Positions 54,102-64,000 of a DNA stretch of 64,000 nt are shown here, in pieces. The notes beneath the pieces were generated by a model, which saw only the letters and a program-made list of their open reading frames with translations, ran no database searches and had not been told where the DNA came from. Positions within the stretch are counted from its first letter, which is position 1; each line of letters opens with the position of its first letter. This DNA is from Diaporthe sp. PMI_573 (lineage: Eukaryota > Ascomycota > Sordariomycetes > Diaporthales > Diaporthaceae), in contig JAJTUP010000046.1 of the NCBI GenBank assembly GCA_021399435.1, forward strand, positions 1-64,000, given 5' to 3'. Both the position numbers and the translations under genes were made by a program.

Positions 54102-54933
54102 TATATAGGTAAAGTAGATCGTTATCTCCAAAAAACACTACAAAGCCCGCACCTATATATACAAGGCTATAGAACCTAGAAACTAAACAAGCTACCTATA
54201 GGCACATTTCCTTCACTACCAGAAATAGATACACCTAGAATCTCCAACAGATCTATATCCTCAAACACTATAGAACTCTAATCAAACATACCAACCTCCC
54301 CCTCTGCATAAAGCCAGGCTTCCTAATTACTAAAGCCGCTGCTTGTATTAGGCAACTCTCGACAGATAACTACAGCAAACCAGTCAACAATCTATTATCT
54401 CTCAGCCTCCGCCTCCTTACACTTAACTCGGTCCAGCTCCTTAATTATGTCCAAACCACGGCAAACAATATTTATTATTCTCTCGGCCTACAAACAGCGT
54501 TACTTTTAAAGACACTATACCTTTGCATTTACCAGCATGGCTTCCTTCTCTACGGCGTCTAACTTATTTTTAATTAAGAAATACTAACAGGCAATCTTTT
54601 GCATCTAAAACAGGGTAAGCCTATATATATTGTAGTTTCCCCGCTTTCTAAGAATATACTTAACGCAGCAAGAAAAGTCTTCCTCTAAAGCAGCACAAAC
54701 AATGTTACTTAACTTATAAGACAAGCAAGTCGGCATCTTAAAGCAGCAAGATAGGGCAGCAAAATAAAAAGCTTAACTTTACTCAGTCTTCTTATAAAGA
54801 CAAAATAATTTCAAGACCCGAAAATTTTCAACCCTACTAGATATAATAAATTAAAAAGGCGTAAATAAATACATAAATAATATACAGCTTATAGAAGCAT
54901 CTTTGAGGACAAAGGATATAAGAAGGAAGATAA

Positions 54934-55428
54934 TGTTATAAACCAACATATTGATACTAAGAAACCCGTTTAGTTAATCCTAACTATCTAAACTAGATAC
55001 CACGATATTAGCTTAACAGTACTAGCCAGCAAAAGTCACAAAATTAACCAGACACTAAGGTTAGAGTTAGATACCCAGAGGGCCAGGGTAGACCGACAAG
55101 ACTGCCAGCAGTCCTAACAATACAGGAGAGGACCGCAATAAATGCCAGCGGTCTAAATAATCTAACAACTAGGACGGATAAAGAGTCGGAACATATAAAG
55201 ATATAGTCATCACTATAGTAGATAGCTTTTATAGAATAGACTCTTTAGTCGTTAATCTAAGTATTTAGTCTAACTATTAGATAGCCTTATAGTTAGTAAT
55301 TATACTACCGTAAAAACAAACCATCCCTTGTATACTAAAAGGTTAAGAGTTACCTCTACGCCATACTACTAATATAAACCCTACAGGTTACCTACTAAAC
55401 CCTATAAAGGTTTGGTGTAATTATAATA
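54934..55428 (+). repeat. Gypsy 2 3' LTR
   Basis: 495 bp, same length and ends as the 5' LTR. Followed by TTAGG (55429-55433), the second copy of the target duplication. Confidence 0.9.
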
Positions 55429-55433
55429 TTAGG

Positions 55434-56266
55434 GTTATTCTAAACCGTTTAAAGGCTACTATGCTTGCTGCAGGCCTACCGCTATATCTATAGTATTTTA
55501 CTATACCTGCTGTTTTAAAGTTAATTAACTCTACTGCTCTTATAAATAGAGACCTTACAGCCTATCAGGAACTATATAACAAGCTAGAGCCTTTTAAAAC
55601 CTATAAATCCCTTTTGAAGAGGTACAGGGTTATAGGAGCTTACTGTAAGGTCTTTCTACCTAAAGAAAAGCGTCTAAAAGGCTATAAACTAGCCCCTAGG
55701 ACTGAAACAGGCTATTTGTTAGCAGTATTAGGGAATAATATATACTAAGTATATATCCCTAAAAGGCATAAGATTTATGAGGATTTAAGCAGTATAGATA
55801 TTAGTTTGGATACTAGTGGCGGTTTTGGGCTAGAAGAGGTAGTAGAGGGTCTCTCAAACCCTCTAGATAGGGATATAGACCTTATAACTGCCGGAGGGCC
55901 TATTTTAGGCCCCCAAAGCCTAGCGGGCCTCTTTTAGGCTCCCTAGAGCCTAGTAGGCCTCTCTCAGGCCCTCTAGAAGCAACTAGGCCTCTCTCAGGCC
56001 CTACTATACCTGCCGGGTCTATTTTAGACCCCCCAGAAGAACCTATTTTAGGCTTGCCTACACTCTCTACAAAAGGGGACCCCCCTAAGGGGTCCGGGGA
56101 ATTAGAGGATATAGGGCCTATTCTAGGCCCTATAAAGTCGTCCCTAGAGGGTTTAGGTCTAACTCTACCTAAAGAAATAGACCTATTATAGACTAAATAG
56201 ATTGTCTACTTTATTTTTAAGAAAACACGCCAAAAAGTATATATTACAACTAGTGCCCAAGCCCCC
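55434..56266 (+). mobile_element. Copia element 1, continuation after Gypsy 2
   Basis: The integrase frame resumes exactly at the target duplication: RVILNRLKATMLAAGLPLYL (a TAG follows where Trp is expected), ALINRDLTAYQELYNKLEPF, then GYKLAPRTETGYLLAV and a VYIPKRHKIYEDLS strand. A Pro/Gly/Leu-rich repeat region (55840-56100, recurring GPxxLGLSQALQ-like units) leads toward the reverse transcriptase. The frame is lost at 56267 where an LTR-like repeat begins, and no reverse transcriptase is seen beyond. Confidence 0.82.
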
Positions 56267-56691
56267 TATTATAAACTAACACGTTTGGCGGCAAGGGGAC
56301 CCGTTTAAGTAACCCAGGCAACCCGGACAAAATGCTATAATGCAGGCCATTTGGCACTAGAGTATAGAATTACAAAATCAGCCAAGACCCAGAGTTAGAG
56401 TCAAGCTCGCAATACTTGCTTACAAGCCTAGCAAGCTAACTTAATAAGTAAATTGTCAAGCCTTACACTATAAATCACCAGCTTGCCTATAATAATTGTT
56501 GAACGAAATAGCCGCTACACTAGAAATAACCACTAAAAGCAACATGCTGCTCTTGGCAGCTACTCCAGAGAGCTTATATTTAGGTGTCAACGTCACCTGT
56601 TCTATAATAATATATAACCTTTTAACATATAGTCTTATAAATAAAGCTCTTCTTTGTAGAAAATACTAGCAAAGTAGTTGTAATTATAAGA
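56267..56691 (+). repeat. Solo LTR-like repeat related to the Gypsy 2 LTR
   Basis: It starts TATTATAAACTAACACG and shares spaced blocks with the Gypsy 2 LTR (ACCCGTTTAA, AACCC..ACCCGGAC, ATGCTATAAT). It ends about 56691 near GTAATTATAAGA. There are no coding domains. It is probably the LTR of a sister family left by recombination, inserted in Copia 1. Confidence 0.5.
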
Positions 56692-56932
56692 AATAGTATT
56701 CTAGGCACTCTATATGCTAAGAATTATAGATTTAAATCACCTATAGAGTAAAAATAGCTCCTTTTTTATAGTTCTTTCTAAGCTTTATAGGCCTAAACCA
56801 GCACTTTTGCTAGTCCGCTAATTAGTACTAAAGAGCGCTATAATATATAAAAAGATAGGCTTTTTAGGGCCTAATTTAATAAAGTTTCGGGGACCTTTAA
56901 AGCACTGACTGCTAAAAGCCGGGTTTATAACC
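56692..56932. other. Unassigned repeat DNA
   Basis: AT-rich, with fragments of open frame that I cannot link to Copia 1. No gene called. Confidence 0.4.
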
Positions 56933-57364
56933 TCTAAAGATTAGTAGATTGAATAGATGTTAGTTAGTAGTAGGGTGCCTAGAGGTCTTGTTAGGATACT
57001 TGAGAGTAGTTTAGACAACTTTGTATTAAATTCAAGTAGGCTTCTATCAGCCCTCCTTATAGTTCCTCTAACATCGTCTTACCCGCGGGCACACGTGGGT
57101 TGGCTTTGGTATGTAAATAGAGAGGCTAGAAAATTTGGCCCTCAGACCTACTATCTTTGGCTTCAAACAGCCAGCCAACCCTAACCCTGACAGTAACCAA
57201 ACTAAATATAGATAAACTTTAGAAATCAGGCTATCTAATAAACTAGGTTACATACTGGGTAAGAAATAAGGGTAATGCAGAGGTACGAAGTGAGGGTCTT
57301 AAAATAGCCTAAAAAATCGACTCACGGCCACCAAACTTATCTTTCGGCGCGCACACCCTATAGG

Positions 57365-58223
57365 CAGAGTTGTGATTATACAGAAATTATGCAATTATAC
57401 AATTATATAATTATACAAGACCTTTAATTATATAATTATATAAATAATTATACAATTATACAGTTATACAAAAATTATACAATAAAAATATTTTCAAATA
57501 TATTATTTTTTAATTAAAAATAAAACTTTATAAAGTAAAAAATATATTATTATTATTGTTAAACGGAAACGCTCATTTAGGTGTGGGCGCTACACATAGG
57601 GAGTTACCCTAGACTTCACGAAAGGAGTTACCCTAGACTTTTTGCTAGTGGCGTGCGCGCTGGCAGATGAGTTTGGTGGCCGTGAGCCGATTTTTTGGGC
57701 TGTTTTAAGACCCTAACTTCGAACCTCTGCATTCCCCTTATCTCTTACCCAAAAAGCATGTAACCTAGTTTGTTAGATAGCCTGATTTCTGAAGTTTGTC
57801 TGTATTTAGTTTGGTTACTGTCAGGGTTAGGGTTGGCTGGCTGTTTGAAGCCAAAGATGGTGGGTCTGAGGGCCGAATTTTCCGGCCCCTCCATTCCTGC
57901 ACCAGAGCCAACCGCAGCGTGCCCAGGGTTGAGGTCATGTCGGAGGGACTGTGAGGAGGGCTGACAGAAGCCCACTCAAATTCAATACAAAGTTGTCTAA
58001 ACCATTCTCAATCGTCCCAACAAGACCTCAGTGCACCCTACTGCTACCTGACTCCCATTCGATCCACCAACCTTCAGAATTATGTTAAATTTTTTCTTTA
58101 AATCTTTATATATTTTAAATATTATTTTATTTTAATCTATTTATAGATTTGTATAATTATATAAATTATACAATTATACAGGATCTTTAATTATACATTA
58201 TATAATTTTTTGTTACAACTCTG
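57365..58223. mobile_element. hAT-like MITE with 8-bp target duplication
   Basis: The ends CAGAGTTGTGA (57365) and TTACAACTCTG (to 58223) are inverted. An exact 8-bp duplication CCTATAGG flanks them at 57357-57364 and 58224-58231. Eight-bp duplications and CAGxG ends are hAT hallmarks. The interior is AT-rich with many TTATACAATTATA palindromes and no transposase. Subtracting the nested repeat A copy leaves about 330 bp, a MITE size. Confidence 0.85.
57557..58078 (+). repeat. Repeat A, copy 3, nested in the MITE
   Basis: 522 bp, TGTTAAACGGAAACGCT to CCTTCAGA. ATTAT flanks both ends (57552-57556 and 58079-58083), which gives the clearest evidence for its true ends and for a 5-bp target duplication. 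It carries TTAGGG repeats near 57825-57838 and has relatively few RIP-like changes. Confidence 0.8.
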
Positions 58224-58428
58224 CCTATAGGCACTTAGAGAAATCTAGTGCCAATAGGGTGTGCGCGCCGAAAGATAAGTTTGGTGGCCGTGAGTCGATT
58301 TTTTAGGCTATTTTAAGACCCTCACTTTGTACCTACTAATAAGCGTTTCTGTTTAATATATATATAAATTAAAAACGAAACTACTTACTATATATATATA
58401 CTTTATATTTATAGAAGATAAAAATATA

Positions 58429-58938
58429 TGTTAAACGGAAACGCTTGTGTGGGCGCTGCACGCAGAGAGTTACCCTAGACTTGGCACTGGATTTCTCTAA
58501 GTGCCTATGGGGCGTGCACGCCGGCAGATAAGTTTGGTGGCCGTGAGTCGATTTTTTAGGCTATTTTAAGACCCTCACTTTGTACCTCTGCATTACCCTT
58601 ATTTCTTACCCAGTATGTAACCTAGTTTATTAGATAGCCTGATTTCTAAAGTTTATCTATATTTAGTTTGGTTACTGTCAGGGTTAGGGTTGGCTGGCTA
58701 TTTAAAGCCAAAGATAGTGGGTCTGAGGGCTAAATTTTCCGGCCTCCCTATCTGCGCACCAGAGCCAACCCACGCATGCCCGCGGGTGAGACGATGTCGG
58801 AGGGACTGTGAGGAGGGCTGACAGAAGCCCACTCAAATTTAATACAAAGTTGTCCAAACCACTCTCAAGCATTCCAACAAGGCCTCCAGGCACCCTACTG
58901 TTACCTGACCATTCAATCCACTAACCTTTAGAATAACA
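58429..58938 (+). repeat. Repeat A, copy 4
   Basis: Full-length copy. It ends CCTTTAGAATAACA; if the AATAACA belongs to the element, its ends would form TGTT...AACA. No clear target duplication. Contains CAGGGTTAGGGTTGGCTGG near 58679-58697. Confidence 0.8.
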
Positions 58939-59279
58939 TACTATAGACTAGACCAAAACATTATTAGCTAATAAAGCGGTTTATTGTAAATTGCTTATTT
59001 TTCCTATATCTTCTATCTACTCTATATTGCTACTTCTATTACTATTATAAATTTTATTTTTTTTGGCTTCTTTTCTCTTATTTATTACTTTGTAATATTA
59101 GTCTTGCTTTAAATAGAGCCTAGTATATATTTATTTTAATACTATACGATATATAAAGTTTAAAATATAAATCTTAATTGCTTATTATAAGAGTAGAGAG
59201 TAGTAGTTTTATAAACTTAATGTTTGTTACTCTATATAATCTTTTACCTTGATTCTTTTTCTAATTACTCTTAAGACTT
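58939..59279. other. AT-rich DNA, no gene
   Basis: Low-complexity AT sequence between repeat A and the decayed frames; no feature recognised. Confidence 0.5.
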
Positions 59280-60300
59280 CTTTTTTTTAGGCTTTGGCTT
59301 CTTAGACCTAGGCGGAAAACCCTTTATCTTTCTAATTACTTCCTCTCTTACTTTATTGAAGTTAAAGTTTTTGTTAACTTGGGTAAATTTGCCTGAAGTA
59401 GGTTCTAATTAGGAAGTACCCTTAAATTTGTAATTAAGTAGAATAGTGGCGGCTGTAATAGTAGAAATATAGGAATTTTTATTAAAAATATAGCTACTAT
59501 TTTTAATATAGTAGAAACAGTTAGTATATATGCCTTTCTTAAAACCGGGAATATTTTAATACTTAAAGAAAGAAATTATAACGAAAACCCTATTGTTAAA
59601 GTTTTAAGATATATATATAAGATAGTACTTATAAAAAGAAGTATTTTAATAACTAAAAAAGGTAACAAAAAGGATAGGAAAGTAATATTTATTATCTAAT
59701 TAATATATATTAGATATACTTTTTATATAGCTTGCCATTAATCTTCTTAATAAAAACCTTGTTAGTATCTGTTTTTATTAGTATTTAAAGATATTTGTAG
59801 AGAAATTTACGATTTTTATTTAATAAGAAGAGGAGAAAGAGGTTAATTAGAATCTTTTTAATAGTAGGCTTAGATAGAAGCTATATAATATATTAGTTTA
59901 TACCGTGGTTAATAAGGATATAGATTAAGATATTTTAGGTAAAAAAATTATAGAGTTTAGACTTAAAAATAATATTTTACAAAAGTATACCTTAGTTTAT
60001 AAAGGTAGTATAAATGCTATAGTTAATAATTAGCCTTATATAAGAGATATAGAAGTTTTTTCTTACTTTTCTCCTTTTTTTTACCCTTTTTATCGAGATG
60101 TTAGGAAATATAGAAAAATATTTTAAGGGATAAGAGAAGAAAGATAGTAATATAGAAATATAATTTAGTTTAGAAAGCTTATTTAATATTCTAATTAAAG
60201 CAAAAATATAGTACTTTAGGTAGTAGAAAGGTAGTATTATAAAAAAAGATTAAATAGAATTAGTAAAAAAGAGGGACAATTTTAAAAAAATATAAGAAAG
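59280..60300 (-). pseudogene. Decayed long frame, unidentified (minus strand)
   Basis: Read on the minus strand with TAG/TAA taken as Gln, a continuous protein-like sequence appears. Examples are LINLFLLFLLNKNRKFLYKY, SFYKYYLIYISKLQQQGFRY and FFLQVLKYSRFQERHIYQLF, closing with a Lys/Pro-rich end (PPRSKKPKPKKKEVLRVI). Composition is dominated by RIP. It is divergent from the frame beginning near 60850. I do not recognise the family, and the frame may be chance continuity of biased sequence. Confidence 0.35.
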
Positions 60301-60849
60301 TGTCTAAAAAAAATAGTAGCCTAGTAATTTACTAACCTTAGCTACTTATCTAAATAAGTACTTAGACTATTCTAATACCTAAAGAGAAGTAAGAGAGAAA
60401 GAAAGCAACTAATAAATATAAGTAATTTATAAAGGGCACACTTTTGCTGGTCTATAAAAAACCCCGTAGTACCTAATGCAATCCTTTCCTAAAACCTTTT
60501 CCGCTAATATTTATAAATTTCTTTTAGCTACTTTCTGGCCTCTAATTAACTATTTCTAAAGCTTTTTGTAATATTAAAGAATTAATTTAGATAAGATATA
60601 TTACTACTACTATTTCTTTCTACTTATAACTTTAAAGTACTAAAGCTATATTTAATAATATTAACCTCTTTACCTAATTATCTATATAACATTTCTTAGG
60701 GATACAAGCTTTTTAGCTACTTTTCTTATACTTTACTCCTTTTTTTATTATCTACTTAATTTTTTAATACTTCTTACTATATATACAATTAATTAGAAAG
60801 CTACTATAAGTAATAGATAATTAAGAAAAGACAAGTCTAGCCGTTATTT

Positions 60850-62750
60850 TGGGTTTAATATCTATATAGTTGAGACTTTATAACCTGCTTCTTTCTGTTA
60901 TAAATCTTTTAGACTTTTGCCTAGTATTTCTTTAGGAGAGCAATTTAATCTAAATGCCTTAATTTTATTAGTTAAGCCTATCTTTATTATTAATTAGGTT
61001 GACCCTACTATTTAACTGTCGCAATTATCCTTTTATAATAATTTTAATATATAGCTATTTAGTATTTATTTTTCTAATTCTGTTAATATTTAAAACTACT
61101 ATAATTTTAGCCATAAGGCTGGTATAGAACTTTCTTAAAACCTGTTTAAAACTAAAGTTTTTATAAATAGGCTTAAAATTAGTTAAGTCTGCCTAATAGA
61201 ATATAAGGACAGGCCTTTATATTTTAATATTAGTTATACTGTTTTGGGAGAAAAAGTATAATAAATAGTTACTAACTACTTTTTGGGAATTAATATATAC
61301 CTTAAGCTTTAATTACTGTCTAGGTTATAGAATCTCTTTAGAGAGCACTAAATATACCTAGCTTTAAGCCTGGTAGATATTAAGAGTCTTCTAGCTTAAA
61401 ATAAAAAGCTTTAAAACAACTATATCTTAACCTTAATTAGATAGCAGCTTTTTAATTTTACTAACATTATATATATTAATTACTTTATTATTTCTTATAA
61501 TTAGCCAGTCTATCTTAACTTTAAATAGTTACAACTAATACTAGAATATTAATTTATTATTATATCTATATATACGCCTAGATACTTTGCCCTTAAAATC
61601 TATAATTATACTATTAATTGTCTTAGGTTTATTAATATTTATCTAAACGCAATAAAGCAAAACTATAACTATAAGAAAATTATAATTATCTATAAAAGCT
61701 TTATTAAGAAAAGATATCCTGCTATAAAGAAGCCTAAAGCAATTAGAGTTTCTATTTTACCCTAGATAAGTATTACCAACTATAGCTAATAGGTAGCTAA
61801 TTATATAGCTTTCTTCTTTTAAGAAAATAAAGAGAAAAATAACTAAGAATTTAGTAACTAAAAGGGCTTAAACTTAGTTTAAAACTCTTCTATAGGGCTC
61901 TCTGCTAAAGAGACAGTAATTTAAATATAGATATATACTATTTAATTAAAGCTAAATAAAACTAAATATAGCCTTTAATAGCCTATTAACTGTCCTTTAA
62001 TTAGTCTTAAAAATTTTCGGCAAATAAAGAAAAAACATAGTTTAATCTCCTAGCCTAAGCTTATTAAGATAGAACTATATAACGCAAAGCTTTATATATA
62101 TCTATTTAATTTATCTATAAGGCAACTACTAACTAAGATAGTTATAAAAAGACTGGCAGACTATACTAGATATATTAATTTACACTACCCTATTAATTAT
62201 AGAGTCTCTTATATACAATTAAAGTAGCTGCTTTCTTTAATGCTAAAAAGACTAAATATAAGAGACAAATAGTTTTATATTTACACCAAAATAGTTAGGT
62301 CATAACTAATTATTATTAAGATAAGCCTAAGGTTTTACTAAATTAATAGATACTAAAGTATAGAACCTAATAATACTAAGATAAATAATAAGTGTAAATT
62401 CTAGCATAATTTAATTAGAGCTTATAATACTTAGACTTATTATTATGTAACTATAAGAAGTATAATAAATTAAATTCCAATATTTACTATATAGCCGGGA
62501 TTTTACGGATAGATTTATATTATTTAAGAGTATTTTAAAGGCAATACTTAGAATACTATTAACTAGATGACAGCCTGAGACTAACAAGCTAAGCGCTATA
62601 AGGAAATAAGAGAAAACTAATTAAAATGGCAAATAAATGGTTTAGTCGACTCTTTTACTCTAGGGAGTAAAGGGCCAGAGAGGAGTATATTACAGGATAT
62701 AGTATTTTATATAGCTAGTGTAATAAATTTTTCTTGGCCGTATATACTAT
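60850..62750 (+). pseudogene. Decayed long frame, unidentified (plus strand)
   Basis: With mutated stops read as Gln the plus strand stays open for long stretches. Examples: GEQFKLNALILLVKPIFIIN, VDIKSLLAQNKKLQNNYILT, LNAIKQNYNYKKIIIIYKSF and, near 62100-62260, RQLLTKIVIKRLADYTRYIN with LKQLLSLMLKRLNIRDKQ. It looks like one large RIP-mutated transposon protein, but no catalytic motif is clear. No terminal repeats were found around 59-63 kb. Confidence 0.35.
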
Positions 62751-63576
62751 AAGTACTAGATTGACTTCTGTCCCTCTTAAAGGCCGAAGCAATAATTTAA
62801 CTCATTCTTCTATTATTATTATTTAATAACTTGTGATATTGTCTGATTAAAACCTAAATACTGCTTTTATCGCCTTCGTGATCCTTCCGGCCCTTTTTTA
62901 TTATCTCTTCTTTCTTTGCGTTGAAGCCCTTGAGCGGTTTTCTCTCTCTCTGAGGGGCCAGCAGAACGCGCACCTATGCTCGGCTTAGTTGCCCGTTTTT
63001 AGTATTTACAGTATTAGTAAGAATATACTTATATACTAGCTTTACCCTACTATATCTAAGGTTAATTAGATAGTAATTATTTATAATCCTCTACTTAGGT
63101 ACTATCTTAGTTCTATAAACTTCTTTATAATTGTCTATAACTGTGACAAATAATATAAATAGTAGTTAGGGTCTGATTGACGGTTTAGTGCTGTGTATAT
63201 CTTTGGCTAGCTGGAGTAGGCCCTGGAGTAATGCAAACTGGCTTTTAAACGACTCTAGGGGCATTTAAAAATTCATAGGCTAAGCTGGGTGTGTGACGGT
63301 CCTGTATGGCCAACGCACATATATTGCCGTAGCTAAGCTAGGTTTGATGAAGAAAGAAAAGAAGTGGAGGAAGGCAGGCTGGAATGCCTGGAATCCTGAC
63401 AAAATCCTACGGAATCCCCATAAATCCAAGATTCCACAACCCTGGGCCATGCCCATAACAGCGTGTAGGATGTGTATGACCCTGCTGCACAGAGTCTTGT
63501 AGTCTTCATCAGACAGGCTAAGTCTTCTACTAACTAGATTAGCCTCCTGATTAGCCTCTACTGGTGCGATCTTGGA
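62751..63576. other. Transition out of the AT-rich island
   Basis: AT content falls between 62800 and 63300. A short GC-rich patch (62870-62990) precedes another AT stretch. From about 63170 the composition is normal, but no reliable gene is seen. Confidence 0.45.
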
Positions 63577-63760
63577 CTAGAGGTGGGGCAAGATGGTTGC
63601 TCTACTGCGCTCTACCGCTTCGATCTGCCTGCGTAACAAGTGTTCGCTCTGCCTGGGTCTCGAGCGGACAATACAGATGACGCGAGCAACTTCGGGTCGG
63701 GCTACTAGGTACGACAGGATCGTGATTGCTGTGTCCGGAAGCAATTGGTGGCCTGCAGGC
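63577..63760 (-). pseudogene. Possible NAD(P)-binding reductase-domain fragment
   Basis: The minus strand encodes LSYLVARPEVARVICIVRSR followed by a helical stretch (LLRRQIEAVERS). This resembles the strand-helix just after the nucleotide loop in thioester-reductase domains of NRPS-like proteins. The loop itself is not seen, and nothing else of such a protein lies within the window. Short and uncertain. Confidence 0.25.
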
Positions 63761-64000
63761 ACGTCGACAACGACGTGTAGGTCGAATATGCAGATGAGGT
63801 CAATGCTTGCATACAAGTTTGGTGTGGGATAACATGGAAGTGTCACTAGTGCGGTTTTGACGGTGTGGAATGCAAATGAGTGTATTAGCTGACACTAATG
63901 CGATTCTAGCTTCGGCATGGGGCTTCTAGATTGATCGTAGAGCATGGAAAACTTTAGTTATCTAACTCAACACAGATCAGATACTGTTGTTGGTCAGTTC
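63761..64000. other. Window end, no gene seen
   Basis: Normal composition; no frame or repeat recognised before the window edge. Confidence 0.4.

Larger units (their letters stand above)
53389..54930 (+). pseudogene. Gypsy 2 pol continued: integrase end, chromodomain, 3' tail
   Basis: Immediately after the target duplication the Gypsy frame resumes (NIKTKCPSNKLNYKKIGLFK, aligning with NIKTKNLNNKLDYKKIKLFK of Gypsy 1 at about 33600). A chromodomain remnant follows (INLQQYQKIIKYLIKQKDYN, then NKNIQKLAKNLTHYHQLLK, about 53640-53760). A lower-quality stretch (54130-54930) shares short blocks with the tail of Gypsy 1. Two tRNA-like segments sit in between. Stops throughout. Confidence 0.75.
40341..55428 (+). 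mobile_element. Chromodomain Gypsy element 2, full length, split by Copia 2
   Basis: The LTRs at 40341-40835 and 54934-55428 are each 495 bp, starting TGTTATAA and ending TTATAATA (from TTATAACA). A purine tract (GAAGGAAGATAA) precedes the 3' LTR. Without the inserted Copia 2 the element is about 7.7 kb. It is inserted in Copia 1 with target duplication TTAGG. Both LTRs and the body carry dense C-to-T and G-to-A changes. The two LTRs still align along their full length, so the insertion is young enough to be recognisable despite RIP. Confidence 0.92.
56933..58358 (-). repeat. Repeat A, copy 5, inverted and split by a MITE
   Basis: Minus-strand copy. 56933-57356 matches the 3' two thirds of repeat A (including two CCCTAA units near 57180). 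It is interrupted at 57357-58231 by the hAT-like MITE and resumes at 58232. The block 58262-58335 is an inverted duplicate of 57285-57355. The copy closes at 58341-58358 with AAGCGTTTCTGTTTAATA, the reverse complement of the repeat A start. Confidence 0.7.

Overview
The window is nuclear DNA from a filamentous ascomycete (Pezizomycotina). Gene families point there: a HET-domain gene, a bZIP/DUF3425 factor, an SRPK-like kinase, Gre2-type reductases and an NmrA-like protein. So do the short GT-AG introns (50-130 bp, some with a CTAAC-like branch site) and a strongly AT-rich transposon block. In that block Gln and Trp codons are turned into TAG/TAA stops and catalytic Asp into Asn, the footprint of repeat-induced point mutation (RIP). 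I cannot name the species.

Layout. Positions 1-1400 hold repeats. Positions 1.4-31.6 kb are a gene-bearing but worn region of near-balanced base composition. In order it holds: a frameshifted HET gene (1477-4122), a small secreted Cys-rich protein (4532-5095, minus), a 70-bp minisatellite (5310-5935), an SRPK-like kinase with a late frameshift (7422-8853), an SRPBCC protein (9234-9677, minus), a nonsense-riddled F-box gene (10180-12007, minus), a reductase lacking its N-terminus (12981-14168), an aldo-keto reductase remnant next to LINE fragments (15228-17010), a bZIP/DUF3425 factor (17212-18175), an intact four-exon Gre2-like reductase (19519-20776, minus), an intact four-exon NmrA-like protein (22209-23369), a transcription-factor tail, a pogo transposase fragment, half a ferric reductase, a Q/N-rich protein (26459-28162), an rve-type integrase-like gene (about 28470-30030) and a broken membrane protein (30546-31596, minus).

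Positions 31.6-62.9 kb are a RIP-bleached transposon island. It holds a 5'-truncated chromodomain Gypsy element, a pogo/Fot1-type DNA transposon with about 200-bp terminal inverted repeats, and a three-level nest. In the nest, a Copia-type pol on the plus strand is split by a Gypsy chromovirus (target duplication TTAGG), whose pol is in turn split by a second Copia element in reverse orientation (target duplication TCTAC). Downstream is a hAT-like MITE with an 8-bp target duplication. It sits in one copy of a ~520-bp repeat (repeat A) and contains another copy. Beyond that are two long decayed reading frames I could not identify. The last kilobase returns to normal composition.

How it fits together. 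Only a handful of genes look intact: the secreted protein, the SRPBCC protein, the Gre2-like and NmrA-like reductases, probably the bZIP factor, and possibly the Q/N-rich protein. Several NAD(P)-dependent enzyme genes lie within 11 kb, but mixed orientation, missing core enzymes and decay argue against a working biosynthetic cluster. The best candidate for something undescribed is the Q/N-rich protein plus integrase-like gene between 26.4 and 30.0 kb. All exon borders, target duplications and domain calls come from reading the sequence by eye; no database search was run.
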